Of a DNA stretch of 64,000 nt, positions 1 through 8,951 are shown piece by piece. Source of the DNA: Roseomonas sp. (GTDB lineage: Bacteria; Pseudomonadota; Alphaproteobacteria; Acetobacterales; Acetobacteraceae); assembly GCA_020249465.1 (NCBI GenBank), contig JADCFP010000012.1, positions 1-64,000 on the forward strand, given 5' to 3'. The stretch's first letter is position 1. Every line of letters begins with the position of its first letter. Below the pieces are notes generated by a model that worked only from the letters and a program-made list of their open reading frames with translations, had not been told where the DNA came from and did not search any database. The position numbers and the translations under genes are program-made.

Positions 1-295
1 CATCGGCGCCGGCCTTCTTGGCGTGGCGGGTGAAGTCAATCGCCTCGGACGTGCTGTTGCTGCCGGTACCCGCAATCACGGGCACGCGCCCGGCTGCGGC
101 TTCCACACAAAGCTCCACCACGCGCTTGTGTTCCTCATGCGAAAGGGTCGGGCTTTCGCCGGTGGTGCCAACGGGGATCAAGCCTTCGGTCCCTTCGGCA
201 ATCTGCCACTGCACCAATTCCTGAAAGGCTTTCTCGTCCACGGACCCATCCGCGCGCATGGGCGTAATCAGCGCAACCATGGAACCCTTGAACAT
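1..295 (-). CDS. dapA: 4-hydroxy-tetrahydrodipicolinate synthase, N-terminal part (cut by window edge)
   Basis: First 98 codons of a DapA-type aldolase, which condenses pyruvate with aspartate semialdehyde in lysine and diaminopimelate synthesis in the cytoplasm. The translated start reads [13 protein letters not shown], followed by the family motif GTTGESPTL (about residues 43-51), which holds the threonines of the catalytic triad, and then [11 protein letters not shown] strong AGGAGG lies at 304-309, just upstream of the ATG whose complement is at 293-295. It follows tpiA on the same strand after 73 bases and may share its transcript. The catalytic lysine and the C-terminus lie outside the window, so integrity cannot be judged. 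Confidence 0.93.
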   Translation of the reverse strand, partial: MFKGSMVALITPMRADGSVDEKAFQELVQWQIAEGTEGLIPVGTTGESPTLSHEEHKRVVELCVEAAAGRVPVIAGTGSNSTSEAIDFTRHAKKAGAD

Positions 296-368
296 GCTGG
301 CATCCTCCTGGAATTTGGAAAACGGAAGTTAGGCGCCAAGGCGCGCCGCGACAAGGCGGGACGTGGGC

Positions 369-1118
369 CTAACCCGCCGCGCGGGCGATGGCCAGGAAAT
401 CCTCGGCCACCAGGCTCGCACCCCCCACCAGCGCCCCATCCACATGGGGCAGCGCCAGGATCGCCCCCGCATTGCCGGGCTTGACCGAACCGCCATAAAG
501 CAAGCGCAGCCCCGCGCCCTGTCCAGGGAAGGCCTCGGTCAGCTTGGCGCGCATCATGGCATGCATGGCGGCAATATCGGCCTCTGTCGGCGTCCGGCCG
601 GTGCCAATCGCCCAGACGGGTTCATAAGCCACCACGCCGCCGGCAGCGCCAAAGCCCGCGGGCAGGCTTTCCGCCATTTGCTCGGCCACCACTTCTTCGG
701 CCCGGCCCAAAAGCCGGTCATCTTCGGGTTCGCCCACGCACACCACCGGGATCAGGCCGGCGGCCAAAGCGGCCTCGGCCTTGGCGCGGACACGGTGGCT
801 GGTCTCCCGATACGCCATGCGGCGTTCGGAATGGCCCAAAATCACGTAACGCGCCCCGGCATCCTTCAGCATGGAGGCAGAAACATCCCCGGTATGGGCG
901 CCCTTGGCGGCCTCATGGCAATCCTGACCACCGAGCGCCACCACCCCGGCGCAAGCCTGGGCGAGGGGGGCAATCAGCGTGGCGGGGGGGCAGATCAGCA
1001 GCTCGGCCTTCAGCCCTGGCGCGCCAGAGGCGACACCACGGGCCAAAGCCACGCCATCTGCCGCCAGCCCATGCATTTTCCAATTGCCGGCGATCAGCGG
1101 GCGCACACCGGGGGTCAT
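369..1118 (-). CDS. tpiA: Triosephosphate isomerase
   Basis: A 249-residue TIM barrel interconverting dihydroxyacetone phosphate and glyceraldehyde 3-phosphate. Active-site elements are all present: NWKMHG with Asn12 and Lys14, LGHSERR with His96, and AYEPVWAIGTG with Glu166. The length is normal. The frame stays open for 24 codons further upstream, but the ATG at 1118 is chosen because the protein then begins MTPGVRPLIAGNWKMHG and a clear AGGAGGA lies just upstream of it. The gene is divergent from ppiD across about 120 bases and precedes dapA. Confidence 0.97.
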   Translation of the reverse strand: MTPGVRPLIAGNWKMHGLAADGVALARGVASGAPGLKAELLICPPATLIAPLAQACAGVVALGGQDCHEAAKGAHTGDVSASMLKDAGARYVILGHSERRMAYRETSHRVRAKAEAALAAGLIPVVCVGEPEDDRLLGRAEEVVAEQMAESLPAGFGAAGGVVAYEPVWAIGTGRTPTEADIAAMHAMMRAKLTEAFPGQGAGLRLLYGGSVKPGNAGAILALPHVDGALVGGASLVAEDFLAIARAAG

Positions 1119-1237
1119 GCGGGGGTTCCTCCTGGGCTGGGGGCGAGTATTTTCTCGTGATTGGCTAGCCGCCACCCGGGGGCTTGGCAAGCATCGGGCC
1201 TTTCGCGTCGGCCCGTGCGGCGGTAATCACCTTCCCC

Positions 1238-3130
1238 ATGATCACCTTTATGCGTCGCCTGGCATCCACCTGGGTCGCCAAGGCGCTTTTCGTCCTGCTT
1301 GTGCTGTCCTTCGCCGTCTGGGGGATTGAGGATGTGGTGCGCAATCTCGGCCGCGATACCGCGGTTGCGAAAGTGGGCGGCATGTCCATTGAAGCCGAGG
1401 AAGCGCAGATGGCGGCGCGGCGCGAAATGTCGCGAATCGCGCGCCAGCTGGGCAATCGGTTTGAACCGAATGAGGCGATCCGCCGCGCGGTCGCTGCCGG
1501 CGCTTTGGAAAACCTGATCGGCGAGCGTGCCATGGTGGCGGAAGCGCAACGCCTGGGCGTGGTCGCGCCCGAGGAATTGGTACGCGACACGGTCTTCTCC
1601 ATCCCCGGCCTGAAAGGGCCTGATGGGCGTTTTTCGCGAGAGCTTCTGGCGCAGGTGCTGCGCAGCAATGAACTGTCCGAAGCGCAATTCCTGTCGCTTA
1701 TCCGGGGTGATTTGCTACGCCAACAATTGCTGGGTGCGGTGCGCGCCGGGACGGCGGCGCCCGATGCCATGACGGCGCCTCAACTGGTGTGGCAGACGGA
1801 ACGGCGCATTGCGGATGTGGTGCTATTGCCATTCTCGGCCGCGCCGGAACCGGAAGCGCCGACGGAAGCGCAATTGCAGCGTTTTCTGGAAAACAACCCG
1901 CAGCGTTTTTCAACGCCGGAGTTTCGGCAAATCAGCATCGCAGTGCTCTCGGCGGAAACGCTGGCCGCTGAAATCGCAGTCTCGGAAGACGATATCAAAC
2001 AGGCTTTTGAAGCGCGCCATGGTCAGTATGACAGGCCAGAACGCCGCCAGATTCGCCAAGTCGTGCTGACCGATGAAGCCCGCGCCCGGGATGTGGCGCA
2101 GCTTTGGCAATCGGGCGCGGAATGGGAAACGGTGGAAGCCGCCGCCACCGCGGCGGGCGGTCAGGCCATGGCGCTGCCCATGGGCGATAAGGCAAGCCTG
2201 CCCATTCCTGCCTTGGCCGATGCTGCCTTTGCCGCCGCGCCGCAAAGCGTGACGGACCCGGTGCAAAGCCCCTTTGGTTGGCACGTGATTGGCATTGAGG
2301 CAGTGGAACCCGCGCAGATTTTCACACTCGATCAATTGCGCGACCAATTGCGCCGCGATGTGGCGAAGGACCGCGCACTCGATCTTGCGTATGAACGCGG
2401 CAATAAGGTGGAAGATGCGCTGGCTGGTGGCATGACGCTGGCGGAAGCCGCGCCGCGTTTTGGCCTGGCTTTGGTGAGTGTAACTCTCGATCCCAGCGGG
2501 CGTAGCCCAGCCAATGAAGCGGTGGCGCTGCCGGTGCCGGCGGATCAACGCAATGCCGTGCTGCGCGCGATTTTCGCGCAGGATCAGGGGGCAGCGCCGC
2601 GCTTGCAGGAATTCGGCGATGCCTTCGCCGCGATTGAAATCAGCGGCGTCACGCCGCCGCAGCTTCGCCCCTTTGCCGAGGTGGAACCGGAACTCCGCCG
2701 CGCCGTGATTGCCGATGCGCGCCGGCGCTTTACCGAAACCCGCGCGGCCGGGCTTTTGGCAGCGCAGCGTGGCGGCAAGACATTGGTTGAAGCGGCGCAG
2801 GAAATGGGCCTGATCAGCACGCGCACCGCGCCTTTCGGGCGAGACCCCACGCAGGGCAACCCGGTGCCGCCGGAATTGCTGCCGCCCCTGTTTGAAGCCA
2901 GGCGCGGGGAAGCGACCATGGCGGAAATCCGTGGTGGTTTCGCGGTTGCTTCGGTGGCGGAAATCCTGCGCATTGATCCAACCACTGATCCTCTCGGTAT
3001 GGGGCGCGTGCGTGTGGAAATCGAACAGGCGGTTGGCGACGATCTGGAACAGCAATTCCAGGCAGCATTGCGTGTGCGGGCCAATGTGCGCATCAATGAA
3101 CGCGTGCTGGAACAGGTGACAGGCAGATGA
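1238..3130 (+). CDS. ppiD: PpiD-type periplasmic chaperone / peptidyl-prolyl isomerase
   Basis: A 630-residue membrane-anchored folding factor. A short cytoplasmic N-terminus is followed by one transmembrane helix (about residues 14-32, AKALFVLLVLSFAVWG), then a SurA-N-like chaperone region (about 40-180), a parvulin-like rotamase region (about 240-360, including PFGWHVIGIE) and a second PpiD-type C-terminal domain. It is expected to help outer-membrane and secreted proteins fold at the exit of the Sec channel. The start at 1238 is preferred over ATG 1250, and no strong ribosome-binding site decides between them. Its stop overlaps the trpE start as ATGA, so the two are translationally coupled, an arrangement I associate with alphaproteobacteria. 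Confidence 0.9.
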   Translation: MITFMRRLASTWVAKALFVLLVLSFAVWGIEDVVRNLGRDTAVAKVGGMSIEAEEAQMAARREMSRIARQLGNRFEPNEAIRRAVAAGALENLIGERAMVAEAQRLGVVAPEELVRDTVFSIPGLKGPDGRFSRELLAQVLRSNELSEAQFLSLIRGDLLRQQLLGAVRAGTAAPDAMTAPQLVWQTERRIADVVLLPFSAAPEPEAPTEAQLQRFLENNPQRFSTPEFRQISIAVLSAETLAAEIAVSEDDIKQAFEARHGQYDRPERRQIRQVVLTDEARARDVAQLWQSGAEWETVEAAATAAGGQAMALPMGDKASLPIPALADAAFAAAPQSVTDPVQSPFGWHVIGIEAVEPAQIFTLDQLRDQLRRDVAKDRALDLAYERGNKVEDALAGGMTLAEAAPRFGLALVSVTLDPSGRSPANEAVALPVPADQRNAVLRAIFAQDQGAAPRLQEFGDAFAAIEISGVTPPQLRPFAEVEPELRRAVIADARRRFTETRAAGLLAAQRGGKTLVEAAQEMGLISTRTAPFGRDPTQGNPVPPELLPPLFEARRGEATMAEIRGGFAVASVAEILRIDPTTDPLGMGRVRVEIEQAVGDDLEQQFQAALRVRANVRINERVLEQVTGR

Positions 3131-4626
3131 GTGGCGGCGGTTTCGCGGCATTTCGCGCGGCTTTGGAAGCGGGGCGGGGGCAAATCCTGGTCCGTGAACG
3201 CGTCGCGGATCTGGATACGCCGGTTGGTGCCTTCCTGAAACTGACGGGCGGCGCGCAGGCCAATGCCTTCCTGTTGGAAAGCATTGAAGGCGGCGCGGCG
3301 CGTGGCCGCTATTCCGCCATTGGCATGGCGCCGGACCTGATCTGGCGCTGCCGCAATGGCAAGGCAGAGCTTAATCGCCACGCGCTTTCCGCGCCGCATG
3401 GTTTTGTGGCGGAAGCCGCACCTGCGCTGGATAGTCTGCGTGCCCTGATCAATGAATGCCGCATGGTGGTGCCGGCGAGCCTGCCGCCGATTGCGGCGGG
3501 CCTCTTTGGTTATCTCGGCTACGATCTGGTACGGCTGATTGAAAAACTGCCATCCACCAAGCCCGATGTGCTTGGCATCCCCGATGCGGTGATGACGCGC
3601 CCGACTTTGATGGCAGTGTTTGACCATGTGCGCGACACGCTGCTGCTTTGCGCGCCGGTCTGGCCCGATGCCGATCCGCAAACCGCCTGGGAAGCCGCGA
3701 ATGCCAGGTTGGATGAGGCTGAGGCCGCGCTGGATCGCCCGGTGCCGCGCCCGGCACCACCCGCCGATCTTCCCGCCTTGCCGCAGCCCGACAGCAATTT
3801 CACCGAAGCCGCCTATATCGCGGCGGTGGAACGCGCGAAGGATTACATTCGTGCTGGCGATTGCTTTCAGATCGTGCCGGCGCAGCGTTTTTCCGCACCC
3901 TTCGCATTGCCGCCCTTCGCACTTTATCGCGCGCTCCGGCGGATCAACCCGGCGCCGTTCCTGTTCTTCTGTGATTTCGGCGGTTTTGCCGCGGTGGGCG
4001 CGAGCCCCGAAATCCTGGTCCGCGCGCGCGATGGCGTGGTGACGGTGCGCCCGCTGGCCGGCACACGCCGGCGCGGTGCAACGCCGGAGGAAGATCGCGC
4101 GCTTGAAGTGGAATTGCTGGCCGATCCGAAGGAACGCGCGGAACACCTGATGCTGCTCGATCTCGGGCGGAATGATGTTGGGCGCGTTTCGGAAATCGGT
4201 TCGGTAAAGGTCACCGCGCAATTCCAGGTGGAGCGTTATTCGCAGGTGATGCATATCGGTTCCGAAGTGCAGGGCCGTTTGCGCGCCGGGCTGGATGCGC
4301 TGGATGCCTATTGCGCTGGCTTCCCCGCCGGCACGCTGACCGGCGCGCCGAAAATTCGGGCGATGGAGATTATTGAGGAATTGGAACCATCCCGCCGTGG
4401 GCTTTATGCCGGTGGCGTTGGTTATTTCGGCGCTGATGGCGGCATGGATACCTGCATCGCGCTCCGCACCGCGCTGGTGAAGGATGGCGTGATGTATGTG
4501 CAGGCGGGCGCTGGTGTGGTTGCCGATAGTGATCCCAAGGCGGAATATGAGGAAACGCGCCAAAAGGCCCGTGCGCTGTTTCGCGCGGCGGAAGAGGCGG
4601 TGCGTTTCGCCTCAGGCCGACGTTAG
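3127..4626 (+). CDS. trpE: Anthranilate synthase component I
   Basis: A 499-residue chorismate-using enzyme that makes anthranilate from chorismate and ammonia or glutamine-derived nitrogen, the first step of tryptophan synthesis. The N-terminal domain carries LLESIEGG (about residues 48-55), matching the LLES tryptophan-feedback site. The C-terminal chorismate-binding domain shows DCFQIVPAQRF, VRPLAGTRRRG, LLDLGRNDVGRV, HIGSEVQG, AGTLTGAPK and QAGAGVVADS. Length is normal for a stand-alone TrpE. It starts inside the ppiD stop (ATGA). No trpG or trpD follows; the next gene is a glycosyltransferase-like protein, so the glutamine amidotransferase partner must be encoded elsewhere. Confidence 0.96.
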   Translation: MSGGGFAAFRAALEAGRGQILVRERVADLDTPVGAFLKLTGGAQANAFLLESIEGGAARGRYSAIGMAPDLIWRCRNGKAELNRHALSAPHGFVAEAAPALDSLRALINECRMVVPASLPPIAAGLFGYLGYDLVRLIEKLPSTKPDVLGIPDAVMTRPTLMAVFDHVRDTLLLCAPVWPDADPQTAWEAANARLDEAEAALDRPVPRPAPPADLPALPQPDSNFTEAAYIAAVERAKDYIRAGDCFQIVPAQRFSAPFALPPFALYRALRRINPAPFLFFCDFGGFAAVGASPEILVRARDGVVTVRPLAGTRRRGATPEEDRALEVELLADPKERAEHLMLLDLGRNDVGRVSEIGSVKVTAQFQVERYSQVMHIGSEVQGRLRAGLDALDAYCAGFPAGTLTGAPKIRAMEIIEELEPSRRGLYAGGVGYFGADGGMDTCIALRTALVKDGVMYVQAGAGVVADSDPKAEYEETRQKARALFRAAEEAVRFASGRR

Positions 4627-4636
4627 AATCTAGGTT

Positions 4637-5731
4637 ATGTCAGACGCGCCCGATATCGCGCCGATCCTTGCCTTGCTTGAGGATGCGCGCGATGCCGGGC
4701 GTTGCCGGGAAGCCGCTATGGCGCTGCAGGTGCTGTCACAGCTTCGCCCTGAAAATCTAAACGTCAGAGCAGCCCTTGCGCGCGCGTTATTCGGTGCCGG
4801 GCTTTGGCAGGAAGCCTGGGATGCCTATGAGGTGCGCTTTGATTTGATGCCGGAGGTTTTCACCAAGGTCACGCGGCCTGGCCCGAATGGCCCGGAAGCC
4901 ATGCCGATATGGCGTGGTGGCGCCTTGCCCGAAGCGCTGCTGGTGATGGGTGAACAGGGGCTTGGCGATACCATCCAATTCGCACGCTTCCTGCCAATAC
5001 TGCGCGCACGTGGCGTGCGCGTGCATGCGGTGCTCGATCCACGCGTGATGAAATTGCTGGCGCCCGTGCTGGAAGGCATTGATGCGCGGCCAGGTGGAGC
5101 AGTAGGGCGCGTGCAGGGGGTGAAGGCCTGGCTGCCCTTGCTCAATCTGCCGCGCGCGCTTGGGTTGCGCCCGCAGCAATATCAGGGGCGCATACCCTAT
5201 CTGGCGGCGGAACCCGAACGTGTCGCGCGCTGGCGGCAGCGCATTGGTCATCAAGGCTATCGCATCGGCATTGTCTGGCAAGGCAATCCCAAGGCACCGG
5301 TGGATCGCAATCGTTCCGTACCGCTTTCGGTTTTCGCGCCCATCGCCGCCTTGCGTGGCGCGCGGCTTTTTGCCCTGCAAAAGGGACCGGGCGAGGATGC
5401 CGAAGCGCCCTTCGCCTTGGAACGCCTGGGGCCAGAGATGGATAACAGCCCGGATTGGTTCCTGGATACTGCCGCCGCCATCATGGCGCTTGATCTGGTG
5501 GTGACGGTGGACACCGCCGTGTTGCATCTGGCTGGCGCGCTTGGGCGGCCCGCGCTGATGCTGACCCATGGGCGCCATTCGGATTGGCGCTGGCAGCAGG
5601 GGCGGGAAGATACGCTCTGGTATCCTTCGGTCAGGCTGGTGCGCTGCCCGGATGGCAATGCGGATTGGCGCGGTGCGGCGGAACGCGCGGCCTTTATGAT
5701 CCGCACCGGCAATCTGCCACCGCCGGCATGA
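4637..5731 (+). CDS. TPR / glycosyltransferase family 9-like protein
   Basis: A 364-residue protein. The first ~60 residues form a short TPR-like helical region (LALLEDARDAGRCREAAMAL, then a second repeat containing GLWQEAWDAYEVRF). The rest resembles the GT9/heptosyltransferase fold found in TPR-containing bacterial glycosyltransferase-like proteins: GEQGLGDTIQFARFLP (about 95-110), IGIVWQGNPKAPVDRNRSVPL (about 210-230) and DLVVTVDTAVLHLAGALGRPALML. Donor and acceptor are unknown; such proteins often sit near surface-sugar or flagellin-modification genes. It starts 10 bases after trpE and overlaps the next gene as ATGA, suggesting one transcript. The family call is firm, the function is not. 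Confidence 0.75.
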   Translation: MSDAPDIAPILALLEDARDAGRCREAAMALQVLSQLRPENLNVRAALARALFGAGLWQEAWDAYEVRFDLMPEVFTKVTRPGPNGPEAMPIWRGGALPEALLVMGEQGLGDTIQFARFLPILRARGVRVHAVLDPRVMKLLAPVLEGIDARPGGAVGRVQGVKAWLPLLNLPRALGLRPQQYQGRIPYLAAEPERVARWRQRIGHQGYRIGIVWQGNPKAPVDRNRSVPLSVFAPIAALRGARLFALQKGPGEDAEAPFALERLGPEMDNSPDWFLDTAAAIMALDLVVTVDTAVLHLAGALGRPALMLTHGRHSDWRWQQGREDTLWYPSVRLVRCPDGNADWRGAAERAAFMIRTGNLPPPA

Positions 5732-8127
5732 GGCACCGCCGCCCGCGCCGCCGTGGCTTCGGGTTTTGGGCGAAGCGGCTCGGCATTTTCTTCGCGGCGC
5801 TGGTGCTGCTGGTCATTGGCGGCATTGCCGGCGCGATCTGGTGGAGCCTGCCGGCGCGCGATGCTGAATTGACCTTGCCAGGGCTTGCGGCACCGGTTGC
5901 CATCACACTCGACACGCGCGGCATTCCGCATATTGAAGCCACCAGCGAAGAAGATGCTTGGGCAGCGCTTGGTTTTTTGCATGCGCGCGACCGAATGTTT
6001 CAGATGGAGATGATGCGCCGCGGCGCGCGCGGGCAGAGTGCTGCGGTAGCGGGTGCTGCGGCACTCAGGCTTGATCGCTTCATGCGGCTATTGCGGCTGG
6101 AAGAACGCGCGGCGGCGGATTTGGCCGCGCTCGATCCCGAAACCCGCGTCATGCTAGAAGCCTATGCGCACGGGGTAAATGGCTGGATCGCGGCGCGTGG
6201 ACGATTTGCCGCGCCGGAATTCATCGCGCTCGGTGCGCCGGCGCCCTGGCAGCCGGTGGACAGCCTGCTCTGGGGCAAGATCATGGGGCTATGGCTTGGC
6301 GGCAATTGGCGCATGGAATTGGAACGCGCGCGGCTGGCGGCGCGGCTTTCGCCAGAACAACTCGCTGATCTTTGGCCGGAGGATGCAACGGCAGGCCGCC
6401 CGGATGAACCGCTGATGCCGGCTGAAACAAAAGCAAGCGGTGCGCTGCGTGGTGAGGGCCTGAATGGCGCGGCGCTGGCCACGCTTGCGCAGCATCTGCC
6501 GCGCTTTCCGCAAGATGCGCCATTGCCGGAGATCGCTTCCAATGCCTGGGCGGTTGGTACAGCGCGGAGTGCAACCGGCGCGCCCTTGCTTGCTGCCGAT
6601 CCGCATCTTTCCCATAGCGCGCCGATTATCTGGTACCTCGCGCGTATCAGCTTGCCGGATGGGCGAGGCTTGATGGGTGCTACTGCACCTGGCGTGCCGG
6701 GCATTGTGATCGGGCGGAATGAAAACCTTGCCTGGGGTTTTACTACCACGCATGCGGATACGCAGGATATTTTCATCGAAAAATTGACCGAGGATGGGCG
6801 CTATGCAACGCCCGAAGGGCCGCGCGAATTCATTTGGCATGAGACGGATATCGCCGTGCGCGGTGCGGCGCCGGTGCGCTTTCGTTTTCGTGAAACACGC
6901 CATGGGCCGGTGATTTCCGACCTCGATCCAAGCTTTCAAAGCGAAGCGGGGACGGTACTCGCCTTGGCCATGGCGAGCCTTGCAGCGGGTGAGACCTCCG
7001 CGCGCGGGCTATTGCGGCTCAATCGCGCGGGGAGTGTCACGGAAGCGCGTAGCGCCGCTGAGGATATTACCAGTCCGGTACAAAATCTCATGCTGGCGGA
7101 CCGTGCAGGTGGGATTGCGATGTTCATTGTGGGGCAGGTGCCGCAGCGGCGTTCAGGTGATGGCGCGTTGCCGCGCGCTGGCTGGGATGGCGCGGCGGGG
7201 TGGGATGGGTTTTTGCCTTTTGAGGCCAAGCCGCATGTCGAAAACCCAGCAAGCGGCGTGATCGCGAATGCGAATAATCGGGTGGCGCCGGCGGATCACC
7301 CAGCGTTTCTCAGCCGCGATTGGTATGGCGATTGGCGCTTCCGGCGTATCGGCGCTGGGCTGGCCGCGCAGGCACAGCATACGCCGGCGGATTTCGCTGC
7401 CTTGCAAATGGACCGCACCAGCCTTTTCGCCGCCGAGGCTTTGGCCGCGTTTCGCACCCTGCCGCCCATGGAGGGCGCTGCGGGCGCAGCGCTTGGCTTG
7501 TTGCAAACCTGGGATGGGGAAATGGCGGCGGCGCGGCCAGAACCGCTGATCTTCCACGCGACGATGCGCGGCTTTGGTCAGGCGCTGCTGAAGCGCGCTG
7601 CCCTGCCGCCTGATGGCTTTGCGCCATCGCCGGAGTTTTTGCGCCCGCTACTGCAAGGCAGCGATGCGGCGGCGCGTTGGTGCGGGGATGATGGCTGCGC
7701 GCCCATGCTGGCAGCGGCGCTGACGGAAGCCGTGGCGGCTTTGGCCGCGCAACATGGCGCCGATCCGCAGCAATGGCGCTGGGGCGCTGCGCATATCGCG
7801 CGCTTTGATCACGCCATCCTGCGCTTCATACCCTATCTGCGGGATTGGCTTGGCCTGGTTGCCGCGCCGGGTGGTGATGGGGAAACCGTGGCGCGCGCGG
7901 CCTTTCGTGATGGCGGCTTTGCCGCGGTGCATGGCGCGGGCTTTCGCGGCGTCATGGATCTAGCGGCGCCTGATGGCGCCTATGCCGTGATCGCGACTGG
8001 CCAATCCGGCCACCCCTTAAGCCGGCATTGGGGCGATATGCTGCCGCTATGGCGCGACGGCGCGCTTTTGCCGCTGGCGGCTGAGCGGGACGTGACCGGG
8101 CGCATCCGCCTGAACCCAGCGCCGTGA
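5728..8127 (+). CDS. Penicillin acylase family N-terminal nucleophile amidase
   Basis: A 799-residue member of the penicillin acylase family (aculeacin, penicillin and acyl-homoserine-lactone acylases). A basic N-terminus precedes one hydrophobic segment (about residues 17-38), implying export or membrane anchoring. The alpha chain is followed by the autoprocessing site, with Ser271 in IASNAWAVG as the expected nucleophile; ADPHL follows about 20 residues later, as in the family. The beta chain continues to the C-terminus, with RNENLAWGFTTTHADTQD near residue 330. Real substrates cannot be read from sequence; an amide such as an acyl-homoserine lactone is possible. The ATG at 5728 is chosen because it overlaps the previous stop (ATGA) and restores the membrane segment. 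Confidence 0.87.
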   Translation: MRHRRPRRRGFGFWAKRLGIFFAALVLLVIGGIAGAIWWSLPARDAELTLPGLAAPVAITLDTRGIPHIEATSEEDAWAALGFLHARDRMFQMEMMRRGARGQSAAVAGAAALRLDRFMRLLRLEERAAADLAALDPETRVMLEAYAHGVNGWIAARGRFAAPEFIALGAPAPWQPVDSLLWGKIMGLWLGGNWRMELERARLAARLSPEQLADLWPEDATAGRPDEPLMPAETKASGALRGEGLNGAALATLAQHLPRFPQDAPLPEIASNAWAVGTARSATGAPLLAADPHLSHSAPIIWYLARISLPDGRGLMGATAPGVPGIVIGRNENLAWGFTTTHADTQDIFIEKLTEDGRYATPEGPREFIWHETDIAVRGAAPVRFRFRETRHGPVISDLDPSFQSEAGTVLALAMASLAAGETSARGLLRLNRAGSVTEARSAAEDITSPVQNLMLADRAGGIAMFIVGQVPQRRSGDGALPRAGWDGAAGWDGFLPFEAKPHVENPASGVIANANNRVAPADHPAFLSRDWYGDWRFRRIGAGLAAQAQHTPADFAALQMDRTSLFAAEALAAFRTLPPMEGAAGAALGLLQTWDGEMAAARPEPLIFHATMRGFGQALLKRAALPPDGFAPSPEFLRPLLQGSDAAARWCGDDGCAPMLAAALTEAVAALAAQHGADPQQWRWGAAHIARFDHAILRFIPYLRDWLGLVAAPGGDGETVARAAFRDGGFAAVHGAGFRGVMDLAAPDGAYAVIATGQSGHPLSRHWGDMLPLWRDGALLPLAAERDVTGRIRLNPAP

Positions 8128-8183
8128 TCCCCCCGCATCAAGGTGGTTGATTCCAAAGCGTTCTGAGGCGAAAATACACCTGC

Positions 8184-8948
8184 ATGTTGCAACGCCCGCC
8201 TCGCCGACCGCAATTTTTCTATACGACCGCGCCGCTGCCCTGCCCCTATCTGCCGGGCCGGACGGAGCGGAAAATCGTGACCGAATTATCCGGCACGGAA
8301 GCGGAAGCGCTGCATGAACGCCTCTCCCGCGCTGGGTTTCGGCGTAGCCATAATATCGCCTATGCCCCGGTCTGCCCCGGCTGCCAGGCCTGCGTGCCGA
8401 TCCGCGTTGTGAGCGAGGATTTCACGCCGGACCGCACACAGCGGCGCATCCTCCGCGCCAATGCGGATTTGACCGTTTCCGAAATGCCGGCGCGCGCGAC
8501 GGCGGAGCAATTCACGTTGTTTCAGCGCTATCAGAAAAACCGCCACGCGGATGGCGATATGGCTGCCATGGGCTATTACGATTATCGCGCCATGATCGAA
8601 GATACGCCGATCAGCACCGGCCTTCTGGAATTCCGCGATGCGCAAGACCGGCTTTTGGGTGCCTGCCTGACGGATTGGCTGGCCGATGGGCTTTCCGCCG
8701 TTTATTCCTTTTTCGATACGGATGAGGAAAAGCGATCACTCGGCACCTTTGCCGTGCTGTGGCTGATTGGCCGCGCGCGGTCGCTCGGCCTGCCTTATGT
8801 CTATTTGGGCTATTGGGTGCCGGAAAGCCGCAAAATGGCCTATAAGGCGCGCTTCAGGCCAAGTGAGGTTCTGATCAGCGGCGCCTGGCATCGGCTGGAT
8901 GACGGCACATCGGTGATGACGCAGCGTGAGATGGTGCGGGTTGGATAA
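8184..8948 (+). CDS. bpt: Aspartate/glutamate leucyltransferase (Bpt)
   Basis: A 254-residue aminoacyl-tRNA-protein transferase. Bpt moves leucine from Leu-tRNA onto N-terminal Asp or Glu, marking proteins for ClpS/ClpAP degradation by the N-end rule. The family hallmarks are present: FFYTTAPLPCPYLPGR at residues 11-26, SHNIAYAPVCPGCQACVPIRV with its cysteine cluster (about 52-72), FQRYQKNRHADGDM, and in the GNAT-like C-terminal half YLGYWVPESRKMAYKARFRP. The gene is complete. Its stop lies only three bases from the stop of the convergent cell-wall hydrolase that ends the phage-derived block. Confidence 0.95.
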   Translation: MLQRPPRRPQFFYTTAPLPCPYLPGRTERKIVTELSGTEAEALHERLSRAGFRRSHNIAYAPVCPGCQACVPIRVVSEDFTPDRTQRRILRANADLTVSEMPARATAEQFTLFQRYQKNRHADGDMAAMGYYDYRAMIEDTPISTGLLEFRDAQDRLLGACLTDWLADGLSAVYSFFDTDEEKRSLGTFAVLWLIGRARSLGLPYVYLGYWVPESRKMAYKARFRPSEVLISGAWHRLDDGTSVMTQREMVRVG

Positions 8949-8951
8949 TTC

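Noticed and set aside
1119-1190. Upstream extension of tpiA
   Set aside because: The family N-terminus and a clear ribosome-binding site place the start at 1118.
1910-3151. A 413-codon minus-strand frame opposite ppiD
   Set aside because: Same reason: antisense shadow of a well-supported gene.
2584-4563. A 659-codon open frame on the minus strand opposite ppiD and trpE
   Set aside because: It is the antisense of two clear genes, has low-complexity Arg/Ala/His-rich composition and no family resemblance; long antisense frames are common at this GC content.
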